Assembly (NCBI RefSeq): GCF_021497505.1
Contig: NZ_CP069349.1
Span: 1,703,001 to 1,767,000, forward strand
DNA length: 64,000 nt
Source: Turicibacter sp. TJ11
Lineage (GTDB): Bacteria; Bacillota_I; Bacilli_A; MOL361; Turicibacteraceae
Direction of reading: 5' to 3'
Shown here one piece after another: positions 55,124 to 64,000 of this stretch. Both the position numbers and the translations under genes were made by a program. The notes below the pieces were generated by a model. It was not told the origin of the DNA. It searched no databases and worked only from the letters and a program-made list of their open reading frames with translations. Each line of letters opens with the position of its first letter. Position 1 is the stretch's first letter.

Positions 55124-55690
55124 TTAAAATGGTAAATCATCATCAGAAATATTAATAGTTGAGCTAAAATCAGGCTCATTATTAAATGATTGAGATGGAT
55201 TTGTGAAGCCTTGATCTGGACTTGGCGCTCCTCCAAATGGATTTCCACCAAAAGGATTTGATGCAGGTGCTTGAGGTTGGAATGATGGTGTTCCACCGTA
55301 TCCTCCTCCAAAACCTCCACCGAAGTCTTGTGATGGTTGTGCTCCAAAGTTTCCTCGATCAGCAGATGCAGAGCGTGGTTCTAAGAACTGCACACTATCG
55401 CAAACAACATCTGTTGTGTAGCGCATTGAGCCATCCTGAGCTTGATAGCTACCTGTTTCAATACGTCCTTCCACTCCGATAAGAGATCCTTTACGTAAAA
55501 ACTTAGCCATGTTCTCAGCTTGACCGCGCCATGCAACACAGTTGATAAAATCTGCTTGACGTTCTCCATTTTGACTAGTGAAAGTGCGATTAACCGCAAT
55601 ACTGAATCGCAAATTAGCGATACCGTTAGTTGTATACTTTAGTTCTGGATCACGAGTTAATCGCCCTACTAAAACAACGCGATTAATCAT
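55124..55690 (-). CDS. ssb: Single-stranded DNA-binding protein
   Basis: Coats single-stranded DNA and recruits repair and replication proteins. The 188 residues have the OB fold (MINRVVLVGRLTRDPELKYT, about 1-105), a Gly/Gln/Pro-rich flexible linker and the acidic tip DDDLPF that binds partner proteins. It stands between rpsF and rpsR as usual. Confidence 0.98.
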   Translation of the reverse strand: MINRVVLVGRLTRDPELKYTTNGIANLRFSIAVNRTFTSQNGERQADFINCVAWRGQAENMAKFLRKGSLIGVEGRIETGSYQAQDGSMRYTTDVVCDSVQFLEPRSASADRGNFGAQPSQDFGGGFGGGYGGTPSFQPQAPASNPFGGNPFGGAPSPDQGFTNPSQSFNNEPDFSSTINISDDDLPF

Positions 55691-55720
55691 TTATACCACC
55701 CTCACTTAGTACTTAAAATA

Positions 55721-56008
55721 TTATTCTTCTTCTTTGATAGCGATGTAACGGATAACATCTTCGCTGATTCCAGCTAAACGATCGAATTCGTTTTTAGCTT
55801 CGATTGAAGAGTTAACTGTCATTACTACGTAGTAACCTTTTGTGAAATCTTCGATAGCGTATGCTAATTCACGCATACCCCACTCTTTTAATTCAACGAT
55901 TTCAGCTCCCATGTTAGTGAACATGTTTTTGAAGTTTTCGATTACTGCTTTGCGTCCTTCTTCTTCTAAGTTAGGACGAACGATGTACATAATTTCGTAT
56001 TTTCTCAT
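55721..56008 (-). CDS. rpsF: 30S ribosomal protein S6
   Basis: 95 residues starting MRKYEIMYIVRPNLEEEGRK, with GMRELAYAIEDFTKGYYVVM typical of S6. AGAGGAGGTGC is a strong ribosome site. First gene of the operon; its leader contains hairpins resembling the S6:S18-binding regulatory motif. Confidence 0.97.
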   Translation of the reverse strand: MRKYEIMYIVRPNLEEEGRKAVIENFKNMFTNMGAEIVELKEWGMRELAYAIEDFTKGYYVVMTVNSSIEAKNEFDRLAGISEDVIRYIAIKEEE

Positions 56009-56083
56009 TATATTGCACCTCCTCTTGGTCTAGACGGCCCATCTATGGGCAAGGAGTAATAGTCTTATTACTCACAGTCATAT
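56009..56083 (-). promoter_or_regulatory. rpsF leader, candidate S6:S18 autoregulatory motif
   Basis: On the minus strand the leader forms GAGTAATA/TATTACTC and then GCCCAT/ATGGGC, the latter followed by CCGTC. In Firmicutes the rpsF leader carries an RNA that binds the S6:S18 complex and features a stem with a CCG element. The fit here is by eye. Confidence 0.45.
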
Positions 56084-56113
56084 ATTATAGCACATCATAA
56101 ACCATCATAGCAA
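56084..56113 (-). promoter_or_regulatory. rpsF operon promoter
   Basis: TTGCTA (56113-56108), 18 bases, TATAAT (56089-56084) on the minus strand. The -10 is also of the extended TGnTATAAT type. Confidence 0.7.
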
Positions 56114-56160
56114 GACAAAATAAATTTATCTTGTAACAATTTGTAGTGTGTATGATGTAT

Positions 56161-56190
56161 AAAAATAGGCACATTCTCAAACGTGCCTAT
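56161..56190 (-). terminator. ychF terminator
   Basis: ATAGGCAC/GTGCCTAT hairpin with T5 on the minus strand, about 120 bases after the ychF stop. Confidence 0.7.
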
Positions 56191-56307
56191 CTGACTTCAT
56201 CATCAACATCTAGTTGTGGATATCATGACAAATTTTAATTGTTATTAATGATGAATCCTATTTATTATTGTTTCAATCACTTAAAATTTATTCAATGAAA
56301 CAATTTT

Positions 56308-57408
56308 TTAAACATTAAAACGGAATAACATAACATCTCCATCTTGCACGATGTATTGTTTTCCTTCTAAACGATAGCGTCCCGCTTCACGTGCCGCTTG
56401 TTCTGAACCGTATTTTAATAAATCATCATAAGATACCGTTTCAGCGCGAATAAATCCTCGTTCAAAGTCACTATGGATAATTCCAGCACATTGTGGAGCT
56501 GTCATTCCTTTAATGAATGTCCATGCGCGAACTTCTTGAACACCAGCTGTAAAGTATGTCGCTAATCCTAATAAGTCATAAGCCTCACGAATTAATTGAT
56601 CTAATCCGCTTTCTTTGATTCCTAATTCCTCTAAGAACGCTGCTTTTTCTTCGTCTTCTAATTGAGAAATTTCTTCTTCGATACGTGCACAAACTTTAAT
56701 CACTTTTGCACCTTCACGATCAGCATACTCTTGTAAAGCTTTTACATAATCGTTATCTTCTCCAGCCATTAAATCATCTTCACCGACGTTAGCCACATAT
56801 AAAATCGGTTTTAACGTTAATAATTGTAAATGTTTAATGGCTTGTAATTCATCTTCGTCTAACTCTAACGCACGAGCCGGTAATTCTTGATCGAATCCTT
56901 CTTTCACTTTCTCTAAAACAGCTTGTTCAGCTTTTGCTGCTTTATCTCCTGATTTCGCTTGTTTAGCTAAACGTCCTAAACGACGATCCACTTGCTCCAT
57001 ATCAGCTAAGATTAACTCTAAGTTAATGACTTCAACGTCACGAATTGGATCCACTGATCCTTCAACGTGAATGATATTTCCATCTTCAAAACAACGCACG
57101 ACTTGTGTGATCGCGTCTACTTCACGAATGTTAGCTAAGAATTTATTTCCTAATCCTTCTCCGTTACTTGCTCCACGTACAAGACCTGCAATATCTGTAA
57201 ATTCAAATGTTGTTGGAACAGTTTTTTTAGGTTTGACTAATTCTGTTAATTTATTTAAACGCTCATCCGGAACTTCAACGACACCTACGTTTGGGTCGAT
57301 TGTCGCGAATGGATAGTTAGCTGCTTCGATTCCAGCTTGAGTAATTGCATTGAATAATGTCGATTTTCCGACGTTCGGTAAACCAACGATTCCAGCTGTT
57401 AATGCCAA
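56308..57408 (-). CDS. ychF: Ribosome-associated ATPase YchF/OLA1
   Basis: Obg-family P-loop protein that prefers ATP and binds ribosomes. About 366 residues starting [17 protein letters not shown], with the P-loop in [25 protein letters not shown] (switch II) and a C-terminal TGS domain ([20 protein letters not shown]). The TTG at 57408 is preferred over a GTG three codons upstream, since it has nine bases to AAAAGGAC and matches relatives. ychF upstream of rpsF is the common Firmicute order. Confidence 0.96.
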   Translation of the reverse strand: MALTAGIVGLPNVGKSTLFNAITQAGIEAANYPFATIDPNVGVVEVPDERLNKLTELVKPKKTVPTTFEFTDIAGLVRGASNGEGLGNKFLANIREVDAITQVVRCFEDGNIIHVEGSVDPIRDVEVINLELILADMEQVDRRLGRLAKQAKSGDKAAKAEQAVLEKVKEGFDQELPARALELDEDELQAIKHLQLLTLKPILYVANVGEDDLMAGEDNDYVKALQEYADREGAKVIKVCARIEEEISQLEDEEKAAFLEELGIKESGLDQLIREAYDLLGLATYFTAGVQEVRAWTFIKGMTAPQCAGIIHSDFERGFIRAETVSYDDLLKYGSEQAAREAGRYRLEGKQYIVQDGDVMLFRFNV

Positions 57409-57637
57409 TGTCTTCACGTCCTTTTATTATCAAATATCGTCACTGATACCAGCGACCTAGCAAAAGTTTCTGCCTATTTAGACACCTATTTGTTCAATCG
57501 AACGTTTGTGTCCAAAATTTACTGATTCGTATCTATTTTACACTATTTTTATGACTTTAGCAAAATGAACTCACATTCTGACATTTTTTTCTGACAAACT
57601 GCATATACTGTGTTTAACGTTAAAGAAAGGATGTGGG

Positions 57638-58033
57638 ATGATGACACAAATTAATTTTTCAGTTAAAGGTTTAATCATTAAAAATCATGAATTTTTGGCT
57701 CTTCATAAAGTGAGTGCTCACTGTGAATATTTTGATCTTCCTGGAGGAAAAATGAAAGTTAACGAAAGTGCCGAAGAAGCATTATGTCGTGAAGTATTAG
57801 AAGAAACCTCTCTTGTCATTAAACCCGTCCGACTTTTACATCATTGGGACTTTATTAACGATGATTACTTAATTATGGGGGTCATCTACTTATGTGAAGT
57901 GATAAAAGGTGACATTACGTTATCTTCTGAACATGATTACTATAAGTGGTTACCTTTAAGTGAAGAGTCTGTTCCTTTACTGACGCCTTCACTTGCACAA
58001 CCCATTGCTGATTTAAATCTTCATGCGATATAA
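57638..58033 (+). CDS. NUDIX hydrolase
   Basis: 131-residue plus-strand gene. The Nudix box reads GGKMKVNESAEEALCREVLEE, trimmed here to its key residues Gly, Glu and the REVxEE core, at about 35-57, so it should hydrolyse a nucleoside diphosphate derivative; the substrate cannot be told. It starts with two ATG codons after AAAGGATGTGGG. It shares a two-way terminator with the convergent glycosyltransferase gene. Confidence 0.9.
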   Translation: MMTQINFSVKGLIIKNHEFLALHKVSAHCEYFDLPGGKMKVNESAEEALCREVLEETSLVIKPVRLLHHWDFINDDYLIMGVIYLCEVIKGDITLSSEHDYYKWLPLSEESVPLLTPSLAQPIADLNLHAI

Positions 58034-58060
58034 AAAATCCCAGTTTAACTGGGATTTTTT
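58032..58060. terminator. Bidirectional terminator between the NUDIX and glycosyltransferase genes
   Basis: AAAAAATCCCAGTT/AACTGGGATTTTTT hairpin with T runs for both directions. Confidence 0.9.
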
Positions 58061-60302
58061 ATGATTTTAACCAGTAAGACACTTCTTGATGCCAAATGAC
58101 TGAAGGAATGTCTTTAGCATTTTTTATTTCATATAAATAGTACGTTCCATCTTCACGCGTGATTGTCTGAATCGCCTCACATTTAAGCGTGATCTGTGGA
58201 TGAGTGAATAAAGGAATCTCTACTTCTGGTAATTCTTCATCTAAATCAAATAAGAAGTATTGATAGTTAAAATTAATCGCTTTCACTTGTTCACCTGTCT
58301 TTGTGACAAATGTTTTTGATAAAGCAACACGTGGTCGCTTTCTTAAAAACTCCTTCGATGTTTTTTGACGTTCAAAAATGTTGAGCTTGATGTCATTAAT
58401 AATACTTGAATCTAAAATGCGATCCGGTAAGTGTGGGACACGGTCATATAACAGTTTAATAAATTCTTGATAATTTTTTTCTGTCATTCGTTTTATTTTA
58501 AAGACATATCGATAATCATGTGATGAATCCACACGAAGTAATTCTGCTTCAAAATTTACGGTGTATTCATCTCGCTTTAAGGTCAGCTGATGCGCTTTTT
58601 CCTCGGATATATAATAGGGAAACGTTGAAAGTAGACAAACCCCATGTTCTGACACATCATACACATCAAACATATAAATTTCATCATCAACATGGATTGT
58701 TACAGTTGCTTCCATTTTAAATCGATCACTTAATCGTTGCATCGGACGTCCTAAAATAAAGAAAATCGCCATCAATAAGCAGTAGCTATTCATACTTAAC
58801 CAAAGAAGCACAACGACATAGCTACTCCAATCGGGTGTGAATAGATAATAAATACAGCGCATCATTCCGATTACCGTTAAGACCATTAAAATCAAATGAG
58901 GAACGGCTAACTTTAAGACATCAGAATTTTTATGAACCATCGTTTTATCTTTACGTGTCACTTCAAATTTTTTCATACTAATTCCGATGCTTTCAAGTAA
59001 AATAGCAGGCAGCAGTGATGGCATTAAAATCGTTTCATACACATTCGTCCACTTCATCGTGCGAACATTTCTTGAAAAACGGCGCAGTGTCATAAGGGTA
59101 ATGACATACATCGGTAGCCAAAAGATAAGTACTTGGATCAAGGTTGCTTTGACGACTAACACATTAAAAACAGCAAATAAAATAGGGGCTAGCAAGTAAC
59201 AGAATCGTTTTAAACTGTTATACCAATAAAAAATAGCGTTTGTATAATTCAGGCGTTGTTTAAAACTCAACCCACTCACAAATAACGGACAATAACGACG
59301 AAACGTTTGAATACATCCTCGTGCCCAACGATTGCGTTGTTTTAAAATTCCTTCTAAATCGTGAGCTGCAAGTCCGGACGCTTGAATCGAGTCAATGGCG
59401 TACGAAAGATATCCTGCTCGTTGAATTTGCATCCCTGTCGCAATATCTTCTGTAATAATTCCGGTTACAAATCCCCCAATGTCTTCAAGTGCTTTTCGAG
59501 ATAAAACCGTATTTGATCCCCCATAAATCACCGAGTTACTTGAATTTTTCCCGAGCTGGATATCTTTATAAAAATAATCCTGCTCATTTGGAATTCGATC
59601 TTCTGAGTATAAATAATACTGAAAAATATCCGCATTATAAAATACCTGTGGAAGTTGAATAAATCCTAAAGGTTTTGGTAACTCTTTTTCCTTAATCCCT
59701 TGTTCACGAAGCTTTTGACGCCCTATTTCATTTTCAATGAAAAATGGCAAACTCTCCATTAAAAAGTTTTTCATCGGAATCATGTCTGCATCCAGTGTCA
59801 CAATATACGGTGATGACGTTTGACTCAGGGCATGATTTAAATTTCCTGCTTTGGCATGTTCATTATTATCACGCGTTAAATAGCCAACCCCGAGTCTCTT
59901 AGCTAATTGCTTAATCGTCGGTCGACGCCCATCATCTAATAAATAAATGTGGACTTTATTCAAATCAGGATAACGCATATTTTTACACCCTATGATCGTC
60001 TTATAAAGCAGTTCTTCCGACTCATTATAGGTCGCAATGAAAATATCCACATCTGGGTATAAACGCTCATCTTTTATCTCGGGTTTCACTGGAACGACGA
60101 GTTTTGTGACGTTTAAAAAGTGAATAAAAAACTCTCCCATTCCAAAAATCTCAATCACTAATAGCAATAGTCCACAACTAAACGCAAACCATCCGTAGCC
60201 AATAGGAAGGGTGAAAAAGATGCGCCAAACAAAATAAATACTTGAAAATAATACATAAAAAATAAGCCAATATCGCTTATTCTTTATCTTCTCTGTCTCC
60301 AT
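58059..60302 (-). CDS. BcsA-like family 2 glycosyltransferase with C-terminal PilZ domain
   Basis: A processive membrane glycosyltransferase of 747 residues related to bacterial cellulose synthase. It has N-terminal membrane helices (about 10-55), the GT-A domain with DVDIFIATYNE, TLDADMIP and ITEDIATGM as the D, DxD and TED motifs, and QRNRWARGC as the Q(Q/R)xRW motif. Further helices (about 350-540) and a PilZ domain with RLSDR and DVSEHG (RxxxR and DxSxxG), the c-di-GMP-binding residues, follow. No bcsB or other cellulose gene is visible, so the polymer is unknown. Activation by c-di-GMP is inferred. Confidence 0.9.
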   Translation of the reverse strand: METEKIKNKRYWLIFYVLFSSIYFVWRIFFTLPIGYGWFAFSCGLLLLVIEIFGMGEFFIHFLNVTKLVVPVKPEIKDERLYPDVDIFIATYNESEELLYKTIIGCKNMRYPDLNKVHIYLLDDGRRPTIKQLAKRLGVGYLTRDNNEHAKAGNLNHALSQTSSPYIVTLDADMIPMKNFLMESLPFFIENEIGRQKLREQGIKEKELPKPLGFIQLPQVFYNADIFQYYLYSEDRIPNEQDYFYKDIQLGKNSSNSVIYGGSNTVLSRKALEDIGGFVTGIITEDIATGMQIQRAGYLSYAIDSIQASGLAAHDLEGILKQRNRWARGCIQTFRRYCPLFVSGLSFKQRLNYTNAIFYWYNSLKRFCYLLAPILFAVFNVLVVKATLIQVLIFWLPMYVITLMTLRRFSRNVRTMKWTNVYETILMPSLLPAILLESIGISMKKFEVTRKDKTMVHKNSDVLKLAVPHLILMVLTVIGMMRCIYYLFTPDWSSYVVVLLWLSMNSYCLLMAIFFILGRPMQRLSDRFKMEATVTIHVDDEIYMFDVYDVSEHGVCLLSTFPYYISEEKAHQLTLKRDEYTVNFEAELLRVDSSHDYRYVFKIKRMTEKNYQEFIKLLYDRVPHLPDRILDSSIINDIKLNIFERQKTSKEFLRKRPRVALSKTFVTKTGEQVKAINFNYQYFLFDLDEELPEVEIPLFTHPQITLKCEAIQTITREDGTYYLYEIKNAKDIPSVIWHQEVSYWLKS

Positions 60303-60431
60303 TTCATACTTCCTCTCTATGTCAATTCATGTCATAAAATAAGCTTCATTTTCAGTGTCGAATACAGTCGAACACTCTATATAACATACTCCGTCTATGC
60401 ATGAATTGTCACTAGGGGAAAATTGGTTAAC

Positions 60432-60463
60432 AAAAAGACGTGGGAATTTACCACGTCTTTTTG
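60432..60463 (-). terminator. Terminator after the prepilin peptidase gene
   Basis: AAAAAGACGTGG/CCACGTCTTTTT hairpin next to the stop codon. Confidence 0.88.
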
Positions 60464-61231
60464 TTAGATAAATAAATGAAAATACCAATTTAAAAAACTT
60501 GTTCCATAAAAAAAGCAGATGTAAGATGCGATCGCAATAAAAGGACCAAATCCAATCGGTTTTGTTTTATCTTTGACAAAAAATAATAGATAGATCAAAG
60601 CTAATATCGCTGCTAAAAAGATCGATAAAAAAGTATTAGAAATTCCTAGCACGAATCCGACTACTGCGTATAACTTAATGTCTCCACCACCAAGTGCCTC
60701 TTTCTTAAATAAAAATTGTCCGAGTAAACCAACACCATATAACGTTAAAAAACCAACGCCCGCTCCTATTAACCCATCAGTTAAGTGATAATCAGGATAA
60801 ATGACATAAAGAATGATGAGTACGGCTCCAAAAAATAGTAGCACTTTATCTAAAATCAACTGATAGTAAAGATCAGATACCGTAATAATGATTAACATCG
60901 ATAAGAAGGCCCAAGCAATATAAATGGCTCCTGAGTGAAACCCATCAAGTCCATAAAACCAAACAGGAAACACAAATAAAAGACCTGAAAAAATTTCAGA
61001 TAATAAATAAATCGGTTTAATTTTCATCTGACAGTTTCGACATTTTCCTTTTTGAAAAAGATAAGAAAAAATCGGGATCAACTCATAAAAACGAAGCTCA
61101 TGCGAACAACCTGGGCAGCGGGAACGATCACTCACCCAGTTCTCACCAATCGGCATCCGATACCCTACGACGTGATAAAAGGATCCCAAACAAGCTCCAA
61201 TAAAAAAAACTAACAAATAAATCAAACTCAT
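60464..61231 (-). CDS. pilD: Type IV prepilin peptidase (PilD/ComC family)
   Basis: Membrane aspartic protease that cleaves and N-methylates type IV pilins and pseudopilins. The 255 residues have the N-terminal CPGC and CRNC zinc-binding pairs (about 39-70), about eight membrane helices and the catalytic Asp residues in VSDLYYQLILD and GGGDIKL (GxGD type). It follows pilT on the same strand after 51 bases. Confidence 0.94.
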   Translation of the reverse strand: MSLIYLLVFFIGACLGSFYHVVGYRMPIGENWVSDRSRCPGCSHELRFYELIPIFSYLFQKGKCRNCQMKIKPIYLLSEIFSGLLFVFPVWFYGLDGFHSGAIYIAWAFLSMLIIITVSDLYYQLILDKVLLFFGAVLIILYVIYPDYHLTDGLIGAGVGFLTLYGVGLLGQFLFKKEALGGGDIKLYAVVGFVLGISNTFLSIFLAAILALIYLLFFVKDKTKPIGFGPFIAIASYICFFYGTSFLNWYFHLFI

Positions 61232-61282
61232 TCATAAAGCTCCCTTCTATGAAGTAAATACGCATCGTAGATAATGTTTCTT

Positions 61283-62305
61283 TTAATCTAAATAACCTTT
61301 TGCATCTGAAACATTAATTACCCCATACATTAATAATTCATTAATGGCCATCTCCATCGTTTGCATCCCAACATCACGACTCGTTTGAATGACGCTTGGA
61401 ATTTGATAAACTTTTTCTTGACGAATTAAATTAGCAATAGCTGGCGTATTAATCATAATCTCGCAAGCAGCGCGTCGTCCATCTGCATCTTGACGTTTAA
61501 ATAAACGTTGCGCCACGACTCCCACTAAACTTCCAGCTAACTGCATCCGAATTTGGCTTTGTTTTTCAGCTGGAAAAACATCAATAATACGTTCAATCGT
61601 TGAAGCGGCCGATGACGTATGTAACGTTCCAATCACAAGATGTCCTGTTTCCGCTGCTGTTAAAGCAATTTGAATGGTTTCTAAATCTCGCATTTCTCCA
61701 ACTAAAATAATGTCTGGATCTTGACGAAGAGCGACTCGTAAAGCTTGGTTAAAATCATAAACATCCGAACCAATTTCCCGCTGATTAATCATACACTTTT
61801 GATGACGATGTTGAAACTCAATCGGATCTTCGAGTGTAATAATGTGCTTATGAAAATTTTGATTCACATGATTAATCATAGCAGCTAATGTCGTAGATTT
61901 CCCGGAACCTGTTGGACCTGTTACTAGTACTAACCCTCTAGGTTTTTCAACCAATCCCTTGAGTCCTAGCGGTAATTCTAGTTCTTCTAAGGTTGGAATT
62001 TGACTTGGAATAGGTCGGATTGCTAAAGCACATTGCCCTCGTTGATGATAAGCATTCACACGAAAACGAGAAACGCCTGAAATACTATGCGAAAAATCTA
62101 ACTGCAACTCCGATTCGAACTTACTAAAATGTTCATCGGGAATAATTTCTTTAACTAATTGATTAACTAAACTAGGTGTCATCACCTCATCATTTAAAGG
62201 CGTTAGCTCTCCTCGCAAACGAATCATCGTAGGTAAACCTACTGTAATATGAATATCTGAAGCTTTTAAATGAATCGCTTCGGTTAGAATATCATTAATT
62301 TTCAT
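61283..62305 (-). CDS. pilT: Type IV pilus retraction ATPase PilT
   Basis: Hexameric ATPase that depolymerises type IV pili for twitching and DNA uptake. The 340 residues begin MKINDILTEAIHLKASDIHI and carry Walker A GPTGSGKSTT (about 128-137), the Asp box TLEDPIEF, Walker B ILVGEMRDLETI and the His box GTLHTSSA. AAGGAAGGA precedes the ATG. With pilD and the comFA/comFC genes elsewhere in the window, it suggests a type IV pilus used in motility or transformation. Confidence 0.94.
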   Translation of the reverse strand: MKINDILTEAIHLKASDIHITVGLPTMIRLRGELTPLNDEVMTPSLVNQLVKEIIPDEHFSKFESELQLDFSHSISGVSRFRVNAYHQRGQCALAIRPIPSQIPTLEELELPLGLKGLVEKPRGLVLVTGPTGSGKSTTLAAMINHVNQNFHKHIITLEDPIEFQHRHQKCMINQREIGSDVYDFNQALRVALRQDPDIILVGEMRDLETIQIALTAAETGHLVIGTLHTSSAASTIERIIDVFPAEKQSQIRMQLAGSLVGVVAQRLFKRQDADGRRAACEIMINTPAIANLIRQEKVYQIPSVIQTSRDVGMQTMEMAINELLMYGVINVSDAKGYLD

Positions 62306-62326
62306 TTCTCTATCCTTCCTTCATAC

Positions 62327-62359
62327 GAAAAACTACGTCATGAACTGACGTAGTTTTTT
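62327..62359 (-). terminator. Terminator after the C-terminal surface protein gene
   Basis: AAAAACTACGTCA/TGACGTAGTTTTT hairpin between this gene and pilT. Confidence 0.88.
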
Positions 62360-62362
62360 AAA

Positions 62363-64000
62363 TTAGAATAAGTATGGTAAGTTTTCAGTCTTATCTTCAT
62401 TAATTTGTTTAATAGATTTAATACTTGTTGATTTCTCTTTAGTTCCAACTCTTAATGTATTCGTATAAATACCGTTGTTAATATCAGGAACTTTTACACT
62501 ATAGTGTATTAAAACTGGAGTGTTTATTGGAATTTTATTAACAAAATTAAACATAATTAGATCATTAGATTGCTGTCTTGCGGAATAAACCTCCACATTT
62601 TGAATTTCTTCAAGTTTTACTCCACTATTCGTTGTTAAAATTTTATAGGCTTTAACATTATTTTCAGAAATATTAAATGCCTTATCGACTAATAACTGAA
62701 CAGACTGTAATGAAGATTTATAGGTAAATATTCCAGCAAAATTAACTGTTGAGCCCCCTACAAACTCTTTACGAAGATCTTCTCCAGATTGTGTAACTTC
62801 TGATGGAATGATTTTAAATTGATTATTACTTTCATCTAATCCACCATACAATCCGTGATTAATATCTGTTTGTGGTTCAATAAAAATAAAATTACCTTCA
62901 TAAATATTCTTTTCATAGTTAATCTCAAACTGTAATCCTTTCTTCAAATCAACATTTTTATTCTCATTTCCACTTTGTTGGATTACTTCAAGGTTTTTCA
63001 ATCCATCCGGTAACTCAACTTCCAATGAATACTTACCTGTAGGTACATTATCAACAACAAATTCACCAGCACTATTAGGTTTCACTGTCCATTCTTTATT
63101 GTTATCTTTCCCTTGAACGGTTAATTTAGTTTGTAACAATTGCTCACTAAATTGTTCTGATATAAGTTTAATTCTAATTTGCCCTTTTTTTATCCCTAAT
63201 GTTAAGGATTGATCTCCAGTAATAGTGGTAGTACATGAATTAATACAATAACTACTCTTTCCTTCTACTTTAAGTGAAATAGTATTTGAAGGTGAAAAAG
63301 CTGAATTTTCTTTAATGACTAGTTTATAGATTGTTTCAGCAAATTGATTTGTTAATTCTCCTAGATTTCTATTAGATTCACCAATTAATTGGAGAGAGCT
63401 TGGAATTAAACTTAGATTATAATTTAAGCTCGTATACTTACTATTATAGTTTTCTGATTTTGAAAAGTTAGCAACTAAATCTATCGTATCTCCTACAAGA
63501 AAACCAGTATTTCCATCTTGAGGTGATAATGAAACGGTTAATAAATCTAAATCAACAATTTCTAAAGTTTTAATAACTTCTTCTGATTTAGCTTCATGCT
63601 CATCTACAGCATAAACTTTTATCTTTAATTGATTAGTATCAGTTGAGACTTGAGATAAAAGAACTTGATCTAAAGTCACTTGAAAACTTTCATTATCTTT
63701 CTGATTTTTATAAATGATTGGAGTTCCTACTACTGAGCATTTATTATCTTTACAAGCACTTACCTCAATTGTAACATCCATTAAGTCTAAATCAATATCA
63801 CGTGGAATAACATTGAACTCAATTTTATTTTGAGATAACGAGATTTGTTGTTCATTTTCTATATTTTGAACTTCAACAGTCGGGCGATGATTGGCTCCAC
63901 GTTCAGCTTTAATAATTGTATTAACAAATAGTTTTAATTCAGATTTAGGATAATGAATATACTCCCTTCGTTGTTCACCCGTCCCTGAAAAAGTAATATT
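62363..64000 (-). CDS. Large extracellular repeat protein (partial, 5' end outside window)
   Basis: The minus-strand frame is open from base 64000 to the stop at 62363, so the true start lies outside; an internal ATG at 63781 is not the start. The visible 545 residues are low in charge and rich in Asn, Ser, Thr and Val, with beta-sandwich-like segments and a SpaA/carboxypeptidase-regulatory type module (TVKPNSAGEFVVDNVPTGKY). Two Cys pairs (CKDNKC, CINSC) may form disulfides. The C terminus (TENLPYLF) has no membrane helix or LPxTG. Its place before pilT and pilD suggests a pilus-associated or secreted adhesin, but this is inference and I do not recognise the family. Confidence 0.75.
   Translation of the reverse strand, partial: NITFSGTGEQRREYIHYPKSELKLFVNTIIKAERGANHRPTVEVQNIENEQQISLSQNKIEFNVIPRDIDLDLMDVTIEVSACKDNKCSVVGTPIIYKNQKDNESFQVTLDQVLLSQVSTDTNQLKIKVYAVDEHEAKSEEVIKTLEIVDLDLLTVSLSPQDGNTGFLVGDTIDLVANFSKSENYNSKYTSLNYNLSLIPSSLQLIGESNRNLGELTNQFAETIYKLVIKENSAFSPSNTISLKVEGKSSYCINSCTTTITGDQSLTLGIKKGQIRIKLISEQFSEQLLQTKLTVQGKDNNKEWTVKPNSAGEFVVDNVPTGKYSLEVELPDGLKNLEVIQQSGNENKNVDLKKGLQFEINYEKNIYEGNFIFIEPQTDINHGLYGGLDESNNQFKIIPSEVTQSGEDLRKEFVGGSTVNFAGIFTYKSSLQSVQLLVDKAFNISENNVKAYKILTTNSGVKLEEIQNVEVYSARQQSNDLIMFNFVNKIPINTPVLIHYSVKVPDINNGIYTNTLRVGTKEKSTSIKSIKQINEDKTENLPYLF

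Noticed and set aside
62363-63781. Complete 472-residue protein starting at 63781
   Set aside because: The frame is open without a stop to the window edge, and no ribosome site precedes that ATG.

Overview
The window is AT-rich DNA from a low-GC, endospore-forming Firmicute. The ordered block prfA, prmC, tsaC, spoIIR, a GNAT gene, rpiB, upp, the atp operon, a DUF1146 gene, spoIID, spoIIQ and mbl follows the Bacillus arrangement, and the sporulation genes spoIIR, spoIID and spoIIQ are present. The overall look (Turicibacter/Erysipelotrichia-like, perhaps Turicibacter itself) is an inference from gene content, not a proven identity. Nearly all genes lie on the minus strand; only yigZ, a NUDIX gene and a 55-residue small ORF are on the plus strand. 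No rRNA, tRNA or CRISPR array was seen. Layout: 1-8.6 kb holds uvrB (cut by the window edge), a C-terminal processing protease, an M23 murein hydrolase with its probable FtsEX activator, luxS and prfB. 8.7-15.1 kb holds secA, hpf, a shortened comFC, comFA and a PfkB-family sugar kinase. 15.2-20.7 kb is one giant surface protein with a PHP phosphoesterase domain, a Gly/Asn 18-bp repeat tract and a sortase-like tail. A complete IS66-type element with a perfect 8-bp target duplication sits between that gene and its likely promoter. 22.5-31.3 kb holds a YibE/F membrane protein, two DegV proteins, yigZ, rarA, mbl, spoIIQ, spoIID and a DUF1146 gene. A complete IS1380 element with a 6-bp target duplication separates these from the atp operon (33.2-40.4 kb), whose c subunit carries the residues of sodium-binding rings. 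upp, rpiB, an acetyltransferase, spoIIR, tsaC and prmC follow. prfA, dnaB, rplI, gdpP and yybS occupy 46.1-52.0 kb; rpsR, ssb, rpsF and ychF occupy 54.8-57.4 kb; a PilZ glycosyltransferase, prepilin peptidase, PilT and the end of a surface protein occupy 58-64 kb. The unusual material is in two gene-free regions. Between prmC and prfA (44.8-46.1 kb), where these genes are normally adjacent, there are 45-bp hairpin repeats with compensatory stem changes, then about 320 bp that fold on the plus strand into a series of hairpins, several with loops of six or seven C, closed by a terminator. Read on the minus strand, the same segments are Shine-Dalgarno/AUG-like. Between yybS and rpsR (52.1-54.0 kb) there are degenerate 168-bp tandem repeats in which the plus strand is almost free of G (about 2 per cent in the core) and carries anti-Shine-Dalgarno-like CCTCC motifs, ending at a terminator. 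Both are candidates for undescribed non-coding RNAs. A second recurring arrangement is an intrinsic terminator whose 3' arm is the ribosome binding site of the next gene and whose U tract is the spacer to its AUG (before comFA and before the GNAT gene).
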